A stretch of 64,000 nt of DNA from Gordonia sp. X0973. GTDB lineage: Bacteria > Actinomycetota > Actinomycetes > Mycobacteriales > Mycobacteriaceae. The notes under the pieces are model-generated. The model did not search any database. It saw nothing but the letters and a program-made list of their open reading frames with translations, and was not told where the DNA came from. Numbering within the stretch: the stretch's first letter is position 1; each line of letters opens with the position of its first letter. The translations under genes and the position numbers were made by a program. The stretch lies in contig NZ_CP054691.1 in assembly GCF_013348785.1 (NCBI RefSeq), positions 1,116,001 through 1,180,000 of the forward strand, read 5' to 3'. Of the stretch, positions 52,898 through 60,909 are shown in pieces.

Positions 52898-54103
52898 ATG
52901 AGAGAAGGGTGGCCGGCGCCGTCGGAGGAGGCCGCCGCGGTGATCACCGCCGGTGTCTCCCTGGTCGGGGAGGTGCCGCCGGAGTGGTTCGACGAGTTCA
53001 ACGACGCCGCGCTCAGTGCCGTGCGGCTCGACGAGATCGCCGGCGACGCGGTGCTCGTCGACGCGGTCCGCCGCACCAACGAGGCCAATCTCGCGCAGTG
53101 GGCGTCCTACAACGTCGAGCACCCGGGTGCCCGCGTGCCGGTCCGCGACGACTCCGGCGTGGGCGCCGACATGGTCCGCGAGATGGTGCGACGCGGATTG
53201 GACGCCGGGATACTCGACGCCTTCCGCACCGCCCAGTCGGTGGCCTGGCGCAGGTGGATGGAGATCTGTTTCACGCTGACCGATGACGTCGCAGTGCTGC
53301 GCGAGGTGCTGGACGTGACGTTGCTGTCGATCGCGGCCTTCATCGACGACACCGTGACCGCCCTGGCCGAGCAGATCGCTGTCGCGCGGGCGCAACTCGC
53401 CGGTGACACCCACGCCGAGCGCCGGGCGGCGGTCGCGCTCCTGCTGGAGGGTGCGCCGATCGACGACGCGCGGGCCGAGTCCCAGCTGCACTACCGGATC
53501 ACCGGACCGCAGACCGCCGTCGTGCTGAGCGGCGCCGGGATGTCGATGAGCCGCCTGGAGGCGGTCTGCGATTCGATCATGGCGGCGAATCATCTCGGCC
53601 GACGCCTCACCGTGCTCACCGGCAACGACCGGATGTGGGTCTGGTTCCCCGCCGCCGGTCTGATCGTCGACGAGAAGCAGGTGCCCGCCGGGATGAGGGT
53701 CGCGGTCGGAATGTCGGGCGACGGGCGAGAAGGCTTCCGGCGCAGTCATTTTCAGGCGCTGACCGCCGAGCAGACCCTGGTTCGCCTGGGGTCGGCGCGC
53801 CGCGTGGTGCGCTACGGGGACCTGGCACTGATCGGCGCGATCAGCGAGGACCGTCGAGTCGTCGACGACTTCGTCGCGCAGACCCTCGGCGACCTCGCCG
53901 GTGCCGATCCGGAGCTGAGGGAGTGCCTGCGGGTCTGGTTCGCCGAGCAGTGCAATTCGACGTCCACCGCGGCCCGGCTGTTCACCCACCGCAACACCGT
54001 GGTGCGCCGACTGGCACGTGCCGAGGAACTCCTGCCCGCCGGACTGTCCGGGAACGCTATCTCCGTCGCCGCCGCGCTCGAAGTCGCGCGGTGGATGGAG
54101 TAG
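52898..54103 (+). CDS. PucR family transcriptional regulator
   Basis: A 401-residue regulator. The N-terminal ~280 residues hold a helical region (WFDEFNDAALSAVRLDEIAGDAVLVDAVRRTNEANLAQW) and a GGDEF-like sensory domain; the C-terminus SNTAARLFTHRNTVVRRLARAEELL-type segment (here CNSTSTAARLFTHRNTVVRR) is the PucR helix-turn-helix (HTH_30). It probably controls the divergent monooxygenase. Start is ATG 52898 rather than GTG 52883, supported by the -10 position. Confidence 0.88.
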   Translation: MREGWPAPSEEAAAVITAGVSLVGEVPPEWFDEFNDAALSAVRLDEIAGDAVLVDAVRRTNEANLAQWASYNVEHPGARVPVRDDSGVGADMVREMVRRGLDAGILDAFRTAQSVAWRRWMEICFTLTDDVAVLREVLDVTLLSIAAFIDDTVTALAEQIAVARAQLAGDTHAERRAAVALLLEGAPIDDARAESQLHYRITGPQTAVVLSGAGMSMSRLEAVCDSIMAANHLGRRLTVLTGNDRMWVWFPAAGLIVDEKQVPAGMRVAVGMSGDGREGFRRSHFQALTAEQTLVRLGSARRVVRYGDLALIGAISEDRRVVDDFVAQTLGDLAGADPELRECLRVWFAEQCNSTSTAARLFTHRNTVVRRLARAEELLPAGLSGNAISVAAALEVARWME

Positions 54104-54120
54104 CAAGCTACGCCACATTC

Positions 54121-54178
54121 GCTACCGAACCTCACGATTCCTACCGTCGCAACGGTAGAAACCGCGAGATTCGGTAGC
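54121..54178. terminator. Palindromic repeat/terminator between convergent genes
   Basis: An imperfect stem of about 26 bp with GCTACCGAA outer arms and CTACCG/CGGTAG inner arms around TCGCAA. The outer and central sequence closely matches the element at 29593-29642 once reverse-complemented (shared GGTTTCTACCGTTGC). Located between pucR-type and hipA genes. Confidence 0.75.
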
Positions 54179-54195
54179 TTTTGCTAGCCGCCGGG

Positions 54196-55431
54196 TCAGC
54201 GCAACGAGTCGCGGCGGCTGTCGAGCAGGGTCCGCAGGCGGGCGGTGGTCTTCTCGTCGTAGCCGATCTCGTCGCACCGATCGACCCACGGTTCGGAAGC
54301 GGCGACGAGCCGGTCGAGCATTCGGGTCGTCGCCTTGGGGCGCAATCCGAGATGTTCGCCGGATTCGACGAAGTGTTGACGGGTCAGGCGGTTGTTGCGC
54401 CCGTAGAGATTCATCGCCATCGGGTCACGCCACTGCAGGTAGGGCTGAGTGCTGATCAAGTCGTAGGACGGCGTCGGCTGCCAGAAGTCGTCGGGGCAGT
54501 AGACCGACAGGTTTTTCCCGTGCAGGTCCCCGTTGCCGACGAGCCAGGAGAAGGCGACGGTTTGCATCAGTTCCAGCGTGGCGGCCGGTGCCGACCCGCC
54601 GCCGTCCGCGCAGGCCGCGGCGAGAACGCTGATCGCGGTCTCGGTCTTCATGCGGTACTTGCCCGCCGGGTACACGCCGGCCACCTGGCACGCATCCTCC
54701 TGCGCGATCCGTCGGCCACTCGCGTCGCGGTCGAAGCGCTGGACGAGCAGTGCGGTCCGATCGGAGTCGTCGACGACGAGTTCGTGGCGCGGTGTGCGCA
54801 GTCCGCAGGCCTTGGCCATCCGCAGAAAGAAGTTCTCGTTCTCGGCCAGCCGCGGGAACCGTGGGGGAGAGAACTTGAGGATGGCCGGACCGTCGGGCGC
54901 CCGCACCGCGGCGGTCAGCCGACTCGCCGACACTTTCGGCTGCACGCCGGACAGGGCGATGGGATCGGCGTCGAGTGACTCGCCGACCGCGGCGGCGACG
55001 GCGGCGAAATCGGTCGGTCGACGCGGGTCTATCGCGGGGTCGGCGGCGCCGGGCGCCACATCGGCGGGAGTGACGCGGACGTTGCCGATGGTGTCCGACC
55101 CGACGGCGACGAGAAGGGTGAAGTGATCGTCGATGGACGTCTTCGTCGACGCGACTGCGGCGTCGAGCCGCACGCCCTCGGGCAGCAACCCGGCGAAGAA
55201 CGGCGGGACCGAACCGCCGGCGGTCTCGACCGCGGTGAAGGTGGGGGTGGCCAGCAGTGTCCAGGCGATTGACCGCGCACGGAGCGGGGCGAGGGCGTGT
55301 TCGGCGAGAAAGTCGTTGCGGTAGCGGAACGTGATGTGGTCGCGCGCATCCCGTTCCAGCATCGCCGCGCGTGCGTCGCCGAGGTAGACATCGGCACGGT
55401 CCACCTCGCGCAGGAGTTCGGGCGCCGTCAT
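54196..55431 (-). CDS. hipA: HipA-like kinase toxin
   Basis: A 411-residue serine/threonine kinase-like protein of the HipA family. GVQPKVSAS at 162-170 is the activation loop equivalent, AILKF at 183-187 and VQRFDR near 230 bind ATP, and the catalytic loop NGDLHGKN at 300-307 has Asp302, with YDL at 323-325 for Mg2+. Substrate (tRNA synthetase in E. coli) not inferable. It is overlapped (ATGA) by the upstream hipB. Confidence 0.9.
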   Translation of the reverse strand: MTAPELLREVDRADVYLGDARAAMLERDARDHITFRYRNDFLAEHALAPLRARSIAWTLLATPTFTAVETAGGSVPPFFAGLLPEGVRLDAAVASTKTSIDDHFTLLVAVGSDTIGNVRVTPADVAPGAADPAIDPRRPTDFAAVAAAVGESLDADPIALSGVQPKVSASRLTAAVRAPDGPAILKFSPPRFPRLAENENFFLRMAKACGLRTPRHELVVDDSDRTALLVQRFDRDASGRRIAQEDACQVAGVYPAGKYRMKTETAISVLAAACADGGGSAPAATLELMQTVAFSWLVGNGDLHGKNLSVYCPDDFWQPTPSYDLISTQPYLQWRDPMAMNLYGRNNRLTRQHFVESGEHLGLRPKATTRMLDRLVAASEPWVDRCDEIGYDEKTTARLRTLLDSRRDSLR

Positions 55432-55685
55432 GCGTCCCGCTCGGTGCGAGTCAACGAGAGGGGGATGCCGAGGCTGTCGGTGACGGCGACCACCGCCTCG
55501 AGCCGGACCGAGCCGCTTCCGTATTCCAATGCCTGCACGCTCGATCGGGAGACCCCGCTCAGGTCCGCGAGAGCCTGTTGGGTGAGGTTCAGCTCTCGGC
55601 GGCGCTGGGCGATCGCCTCACCAATGCTTGCCAATTCAGGCATAGGGGAGCGGCGGCGTGGATTGGTGTGTCGTGGCTGTGCCAT
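55428..55685 (-). CDS. hipB: HipB-like XRE antitoxin
   Basis: An 85-residue Cro/C1-type helix-turn-helix protein: GEAIAQRRRELNLTQQALADLSGVSRSSVQALEYGSGSVRLEAVVAV. The N-terminal basic tail MAQPRHTNPRRRS may contact DNA. ATG 55685 has GGAG five bases upstream. Antitoxin and repressor for hipA. Confidence 0.92.
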   Translation of the reverse strand: MAQPRHTNPRRRSPMPELASIGEAIAQRRRELNLTQQALADLSGVSRSSVQALEYGSGSVRLEAVVAVTDSLGIPLSLTRTERDA

Positions 55686-55695
55686 CGGGTCTCCT

Positions 55696-55717
55696 TATGC
55701 TTAATATAACAAGCATA
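55696..55717. promoter_or_regulatory. hipBA operator
   Basis: Inverted repeat TATGCTT (55696-55702) and AAGCATA (55711-55717) around AATATAAC, 10 bases upstream of hipB, in an AT-rich stretch. HipB-type proteins bind such TATCC/GGATA-like palindromes; here the arm is TATGCTT. Confidence 0.75.
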
Positions 55718-55793
55718 GGTCGCCAAGACGCGGCACACCAGAGACTAACTGCGGTCTATGCCTCCAATATAAAGCACAAGGGATGTCTGGGGG

Positions 55794-57209
55794 CTATTCC
55801 GGCGAGCGGTACGGAGAAGACTCCGCCACATTGTCGTCGACGAGAATGGGTCGGCCCAGCTGGGGGAAGGCGCGCTGGGCGCAATCGGGGCGGTCGCAGA
55901 CCTTGCATCCGGCGCCGATCGGCACGATGCGGCGCGGATCGTCGAGGTCGATGCCGGTGGAGTAGACCAGCCGGTCGGCGTAGGCCAGGTCGCAGCCGAG
56001 GCCGACCGCGAATCCGCTGCGCGTCCTCAAGTAGCCCTGCATCGGCTCGTCGGTGGTGCGGGCCAGCCAGAAGTAGGAGCGGCCGTCGGGCATCGACGAG
56101 ACCTGGGTCGCGATCCGACCGGGGGAGGTGAAGGCGTCGTGCACCACCCACAACGGGCAGCTGCCGCCGACGCGGGAGAAGTGAAAGGCCGTCGCCGACT
56201 GGCGTTTGGAGATGTTCCCGGCGCGATCGGTCCGCACGAAGATGAACGGGACGCCGCGCTGCTTGGGGCGCTGCAGGGTCGACAGGCGGTGGCAGGCCGT
56301 CTCGAAGCCCACCTCGAAACGCAGGCCAAGCAGTTCGACGTCGTAGCGCAGTGCCTCGGCGGCGTCGTGGAACCGCGTGTACGGCAGGACCAGCGCGCCC
56401 GCGAAGTAGTTGGCCAGGCCGACGCGGGCGACCGGTACGGATTCGGGCCGCAGGTTCTCGGCGCGGCCGAGCAGGGAGTCGATCGTGGCGCCCTGCGTCA
56501 GGAAGGCGAGTTGGGTGGCGAGTTGGAAGGCGCGCTGCCCGGGCCGCAGGTGACGGGCCAGGGTGATCACGCGGGTGTGCGGGTCGTAGACCCGTTTGCG
56601 GCTCGACCGGGCACCGGGCTCGGCGAGCACCACGCGGATCCCGTGATCGCGTTCGAGGACGGTGGCGAGCTGTTCGTCGAGCCCGCCGATGCGCAGCCCC
56701 AACTCCGCGAACATCTCCTCGGCGGCGACGTCGAGAGGATGGATGTAGTTCTTGTGGTCGTAGAAGAAGTCGCGCACCTCCTCGAAGGCGGTGGCCGCCC
56801 GCGGCAGCTCCTCCTCGTCGCGGTTGACCGTCGCCCGGTACGTCTCCAACTCGGTGGTCGCGGCGACCAGTCGCCGGTGCATGCCGACCATCGCGCGCCC
56901 GACCGCGGGCATCCGGGCGACGAGTTCCTCGATCTCCGCCTGGCCGATGCCGTCGAACTCGGTGTGCTGCGCGGCCTCCGAGAGGTCCCCGACGAGGCGC
57001 GCGTCGGCGTCGGAATCGAAATAGTCGGTGGCGAGGTCGAACTCGCGGCCCAGCGCCAACAGGACCGGGACGGTCAGCGGGCGGTGATCGTTCTCCAACT
57101 GGTTGACGTAGCTCGTGGACAGGTCGAGGCGCCGGGCGAGGGCGGCCTGGGAGATGCCGTGCTCCTCGCGCAGGCGCCGCAACCGCGCACCGGCAAACGC
57201 TTTCGCCAT
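55794..57209 (-). CDS. prpR: PrpR/RamB-type regulator of propionate metabolism
   Basis: A 471-residue regulator. Residues 8-62 are an XRE-type helix-turn-helix ([34 protein letters not shown]). The middle is an ImmA/IrrE-like domain ([22 protein letters not shown]) and the C-terminus a DUF2083-type short-chain acyl-CoA sensing domain with cysteine set [17 protein letters not shown] near 440, which in mycobacterial PrpR binds an iron-sulfur cluster. Divergent from prpD across 121 bp. Confidence 0.9.
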   Translation of the reverse strand: MAKAFAGARLRRLREEHGISQAALARRLDLSTSYVNQLENDHRPLTVPVLLALGREFDLATDYFDSDADARLVGDLSEAAQHTEFDGIGQAEIEELVARMPAVGRAMVGMHRRLVAATTELETYRATVNRDEEELPRAATAFEEVRDFFYDHKNYIHPLDVAAEEMFAELGLRIGGLDEQLATVLERDHGIRVVLAEPGARSSRKRVYDPHTRVITLARHLRPGQRAFQLATQLAFLTQGATIDSLLGRAENLRPESVPVARVGLANYFAGALVLPYTRFHDAAEALRYDVELLGLRFEVGFETACHRLSTLQRPKQRGVPFIFVRTDRAGNISKRQSATAFHFSRVGGSCPLWVVHDAFTSPGRIATQVSSMPDGRSYFWLARTTDEPMQGYLRTRSGFAVGLGCDLAYADRLVYSTGIDLDDPRRIVPIGAGCKVCDRPDCAQRAFPQLGRPILVDDNVAESSPYRSPE

Positions 57210-57244
57210 GTACGCAGACTTTACGCCCCCAAGCGTCCACAACA

Positions 57245-57290
57245 TTCGCAAACTACCCGATGTGTGTACACATAAATACGCATTTGCAAG
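57245..57290. promoter_or_regulatory. Candidate PrpR/RamB sites upstream of prpD
   Basis: TTCGCAAAC at 57245-57253 and TTTGCAAG at 57283-57290 resemble the TTTGC/GCAAA elements bound by PrpR and RamB. Between them lies a perfect palindrome TGTGTACACA (57263-57272). They lie 41-86 bases upstream of prpD in the divergent promoter region. Confidence 0.55.
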
Positions 57291-57330
57291 CTCTTTCCCT
57301 GCGTGGCATGGGGTGCGTACGGTGCGAAAC

Positions 57331-58833
57331 ATGATCAATCACAAGGTTCGCACCCACCGCAGCGCAGAGGACTTCCCGATCGAGGAGCACCTCGCCTACA
57401 AGATCGCCCAGATCGCCGTCGACCCCGTCGAGGTGCCGGCCGACACCGCCGAGATGATCATCAACCGCGTCATCGACAACGCCTCGGTCAGCGCCGCCTC
57501 GGTGACGCGCCGCCCGGTCACGACCGCCCGCGCGCAGGCCGTCAGCCACCCCAGCAAGCCCGGTGCGCAGGTCTTCGGCGTCAACGGCAACTACTCGCCG
57601 GAGTGGGCCGCCTGGGCCAACGGCGTGGCCGTCCGCGAACTCGACTTCCACGACACCTTCCTGGCGGCCGAGTACAGCCACCCCGGTGACAACATCCCGC
57701 CGCTGGTCGCCGTCGCGCAGCACAAGGGTGTCTCCGGCCACGACCTGATCCGCGGCCTCGCCACCGCCTACGAGGTGCAGATCGACCTCGTGCGCGGCAT
57801 CTCGCTGCACAAGCACAAGATCGACCACGTCGCCCACCTCGGCCCGTCGGCCGCCGCCGGAATCGGCACGATGCTCGGGCTCGACATCGACACCATCTAC
57901 CAGGCGGTCGGGCAGGCGCTGCACCTGACGACCGCGACGCGGCAGTCGCGCAAGGGGCAGATCTCCAGTTGGAAGGCCTACGCCCCGGCGCTGGCAGGCA
58001 AGGTCGCCATCGAAGCCGTCGATCGCGCGATGCGGGGCGAGGGCGCCCCGTCGCCGATCTGGGAGGGCGAGGACGGCGTGATCGCGTGGCTGCTCGATGG
58101 CCCCGACGCCAGCTACACCGTGCCGCTGCCCGGTCCCGGCGAGGCCAAGCGCGCCATCCTGGACAGCTACACCAAGGAGCACTCGGCCGAGTACCAGAGC
58201 CAGGCCCCGATCGACCTCGCGCGCCGGATGCGTTCGCGCATCGACAACCTCGACGACATCGAGTCGATCGTGCTGCACACGTCCAACCACACCCACGTGG
58301 TCATCGGCACCGGCTCGGGCGACCCGCAGAAGTTCGACCCGACGGCCAGCCGCGAGACCCTGGACCACTCGGTCATGTACATCTTCGCCGTCGCCCTGCA
58401 GGACGGGACCTGGGACCACGTGAAGTCCTACGCCCCCGAGCGGGCCGGCCGCCCCGACACCGTCGCGCTGTGGAAGAAGATCTCCACCGTCGAGGACCCG
58501 GAGTGGACGCGCCGCTACCACAGCGAGGACCCGGATGAGAAGGCCTTCGGCGCCCGCGCGGTCATCACGCTCAAGGACGGCACGGTCATCGAGGACGAAC
58601 TCGCCGTCGCCGACGCCCACCCGTTGGGCGCGCGCCCGTTCGCCCGCGAGCAGTACAAGGAGAAGTTCAACAAGCTGGCCAGCGGCGTCATCGCCCCGGC
58701 CGAGCAGGCGCGTTTCCTCCAGGTGGCCGAGGGCCTCGACGGTGTCGCCGCGGGTGACCTCGCCGCGCTCAACGTCGTCGTGGAGCAATCCGTCCTGGAC
58801 ACCGCGCCGGCGATCGGCGAGGGGATCTTCTGA
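57331..58833 (+). CDS. prpD: 2-methylcitrate dehydratase
   Basis: Dehydrates 2-methylcitrate in the propionyl-CoA-detoxifying methylcitrate cycle. 500 residues, usual PrpD length. [29 protein letters not shown] near 100-125 is the family hallmark (MmgE/PrpD), and [19 protein letters not shown] near 200 is also conserved. Start ATG 57331. The prpB start overlaps the stop (TGATG). Confidence 0.94.
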   Translation: MINHKVRTHRSAEDFPIEEHLAYKIAQIAVDPVEVPADTAEMIINRVIDNASVSAASVTRRPVTTARAQAVSHPSKPGAQVFGVNGNYSPEWAAWANGVAVRELDFHDTFLAAEYSHPGDNIPPLVAVAQHKGVSGHDLIRGLATAYEVQIDLVRGISLHKHKIDHVAHLGPSAAAGIGTMLGLDIDTIYQAVGQALHLTTATRQSRKGQISSWKAYAPALAGKVAIEAVDRAMRGEGAPSPIWEGEDGVIAWLLDGPDASYTVPLPGPGEAKRAILDSYTKEHSAEYQSQAPIDLARRMRSRIDNLDDIESIVLHTSNHTHVVIGTGSGDPQKFDPTASRETLDHSVMYIFAVALQDGTWDHVKSYAPERAGRPDTVALWKKISTVEDPEWTRRYHSEDPDEKAFGARAVITLKDGTVIEDELAVADAHPLGARPFAREQYKEKFNKLASGVIAPAEQARFLQVAEGLDGVAAGDLAALNVVVEQSVLDTAPAIGEGIF

Positions 58834-59741
58834 TGGATCTGTTCTCCTCCGCGGCGACCGCCACCGACAAGCGGAAGGCCCTGCGCGCCGCACTCGCCTC
58901 CGGTGAGTTGCAGCGCTGGCCCGGCGCCTTCTCCCCGCTGGTGGCCAAGCTCATCGAGGACATCGGATTCGAGGGCGTATACGTCTCGGGTGCGGTGCTG
59001 GCCGCCGACCTCGGCTTGCCCGACATCGGCCTGACCACCCTCACCGAGGTGGCCGGGCGCGGCGGTCAGATCGCCCGCGCGACCAACCTGCCGTCGCTCA
59101 TCGACGCCGACACCGGCTTCGGCGAGCCGATGAGTGCGGCCCGCACCATCGCCACCCTCGAGGACGCCGGACTCTCCGGCTGCCACCTCGAGGACCAGGT
59201 CAACCCCAAGCGCTGCGGGCACCTCGACGGCAAGGCCGTCGTCGAGACCGGCGAAATGGTCAAGCGGCTGCGCGCCGCGGTGGCGGCCCGGCGCGACGAG
59301 GAGTTCGTCATCTGCGCCCGGACCGACGCGCGGGCCATCGAAGGACTCGACGCCGCCATCGACCGGGCGAAGGCCTACGCCGACGCCGGGGCCGACCTGA
59401 TCTTCACCGAGGCGCTCGCCGACGCGGGGGAGTTCGAGAGGTTCCGCGCCGCGGTCGACGTCCCGCTGTTGGCGAACATGACCGAGTTCGGGAAATCCGA
59501 ACTCCTGACGGCACAGCAGCTGGGCGACCTCGGCTACAACGCCGTCATCTACCCGGTGACCACGCTGCGCATCGCGATGGGCGCGGTCGAGGCGGGATTG
59601 AGGGAGATCTCCCAGAAGGGCACCCAGGCCGACCTTCTGGATGGCATGCAGCACCGCTCACGGCTCTACGAGCTGCTGCGCTACGCCGAGTACAACGAGT
59701 TCGACACGGCCACTTTCAATTTTGCGATTCCAGGGGCGTGA
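58833..59741 (+). CDS. prpB: 2-methylisocitrate lyase
   Basis: Cleaves 2-methylisocitrate to succinate and pyruvate. 302 residues; the catalytic segment KRCGHLDGK with Cys near 128 is intact, and DADTGFGE near 88 plus EDQVNPKRCG form the Mg2+ and substrate site. Coupled to prpD (one-base overlap) and followed by prpC (GTGA overlap). Confidence 0.95.
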   Translation: MDLFSSAATATDKRKALRAALASGELQRWPGAFSPLVAKLIEDIGFEGVYVSGAVLAADLGLPDIGLTTLTEVAGRGGQIARATNLPSLIDADTGFGEPMSAARTIATLEDAGLSGCHLEDQVNPKRCGHLDGKAVVETGEMVKRLRAAVAARRDEEFVICARTDARAIEGLDAAIDRAKAYADAGADLIFTEALADAGEFERFRAAVDVPLLANMTEFGKSELLTAQQLGDLGYNAVIYPVTTLRIAMGAVEAGLREISQKGTQADLLDGMQHRSRLYELLRYAEYNEFDTATFNFAIPGA

Positions 59742-60904
59742 AGGCCATGACCAGCGCAGCAACATCCACCAGCGCAGCAACGTCCACCAGCGAGACCCCC
59801 GAGATCCGCAAGGGTCTGGCCGGCGTCGTCGTCGATACGACGGCGATCTCCAAGGTCGTGCCGGAGACCAACTCGTTGACCTACCGCGGCTACGCGGTGC
59901 AGGACCTGGCGGCGCGGTGCAGCTTCGAGGAGGTGGCCTACCTCCTCTGGTACGGGGAGCTCCCCACCCCCGCGCAGCTGCAGCAGTTCACCCAGCGCGA
60001 GCGGGGCAGCCGTCGCCTCGACCGCACGGCCGAGGCCGTGCTGGACCGCATCCCGGACAACTGCCACCCGATGGACGTCTGCCGGACGATGATCAGCTTC
60101 CTCGGCACGCAGGACCCCGACGAGGACGACGCCAGCCCGACGGCGAATCTGGCGAAGGCGCAGCGCATGTTCGCCGTGCTGCCGACGATCGTCGCCGCCG
60201 ACATGCGCCGGCGCCGCGGCCTCAAGCCGATCGCGCCGCACCACGGCTACGGCTACGCCGAGAACTTCCTGCACATGTGCTTCGGCAAGGTGCCCGACCC
60301 CGAGATCGTGAAGGCCTTCGAGCAGTCGCTGATCCTCTACGCGGAGCACTCCTTCAACGCCTCGACCTTCGCCGCGCGCGTCGTCACGTCGACGACGTCG
60401 GATATCTACAGCGCGGTCACCGCGGCCATCGGCGCCCTCAAGGGGTCGCTGCACGGCGGTGCGAACGAGGCCGTCATGCACGACATGATCGACATCGACC
60501 GCCCCGAGCGGGTCACCGAGTGGCTCGACGGCAAGCGGGAGCGCAAAGAGAAGATCATGGGCTTCGGCCACCGGGTCTACAAGAACGGTGATTCCCGCGT
60601 CCCGACGATGCACGAGGCGCTGGTCCGGGTGTCGCAGCATCTGGGGCAGACCAAGTGGCTGGGGATCTACGACGAGCTGGCCGCGCAGATGGACGAGCGG
60701 ACCGGGATCAAGCCGAACCTGGATTTCCCGACCGGCCCCGCCTACTACCTGATGGGCTTCGACATCGCGTCCTTCACACCCATTTTCGTGATGGCTCGAG
60801 TTACCGGGTGGACTGCCCATATCATCGAGCAAATCGAACATAATGCGTTGATTCGTCCTCTGAGTGCCTACAACGGCGAGGCGCAACGCCCGGTGAAAGC
60901 CTGA
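59738..60904 (+). CDS. prpC: 2-methylcitrate synthase
   Basis: Condenses propionyl-CoA with oxaloacetate. 388 residues of citrate-synthase fold. Catalytic His in GSLHGGANEAVM near 236, His in GFGHRVYKNGDSR near 276 and Asp in LDFPTGPAYYLMG near 327. Start GTG 59738 overlaps the prpB stop; ATG 59747 is an alternative. The N-terminus is unusually rich in Ser/Thr/Ala repeats (TSAATSTSAATSTS). Followed by pyc, whose product supplies oxaloacetate. Confidence 0.93.
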   Translation: MKAMTSAATSTSAATSTSETPEIRKGLAGVVVDTTAISKVVPETNSLTYRGYAVQDLAARCSFEEVAYLLWYGELPTPAQLQQFTQRERGSRRLDRTAEAVLDRIPDNCHPMDVCRTMISFLGTQDPDEDDASPTANLAKAQRMFAVLPTIVAADMRRRRGLKPIAPHHGYGYAENFLHMCFGKVPDPEIVKAFEQSLILYAEHSFNASTFAARVVTSTTSDIYSAVTAAIGALKGSLHGGANEAVMHDMIDIDRPERVTEWLDGKRERKEKIMGFGHRVYKNGDSRVPTMHEALVRVSQHLGQTKWLGIYDELAAQMDERTGIKPNLDFPTGPAYYLMGFDIASFTPIFVMARVTGWTAHIIEQIEHNALIRPLSAYNGEAQRPVKA

Positions 60905-60909
60905 GGCCC

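Noticed and set aside
57263..57272. TGTGTACACA as a CRP/GlxR site
   Set aside because: The half-site spacing of GlxR/CRP (TGTGA-N6-TCACA) is not met; listed only as a palindrome inside the prp region.
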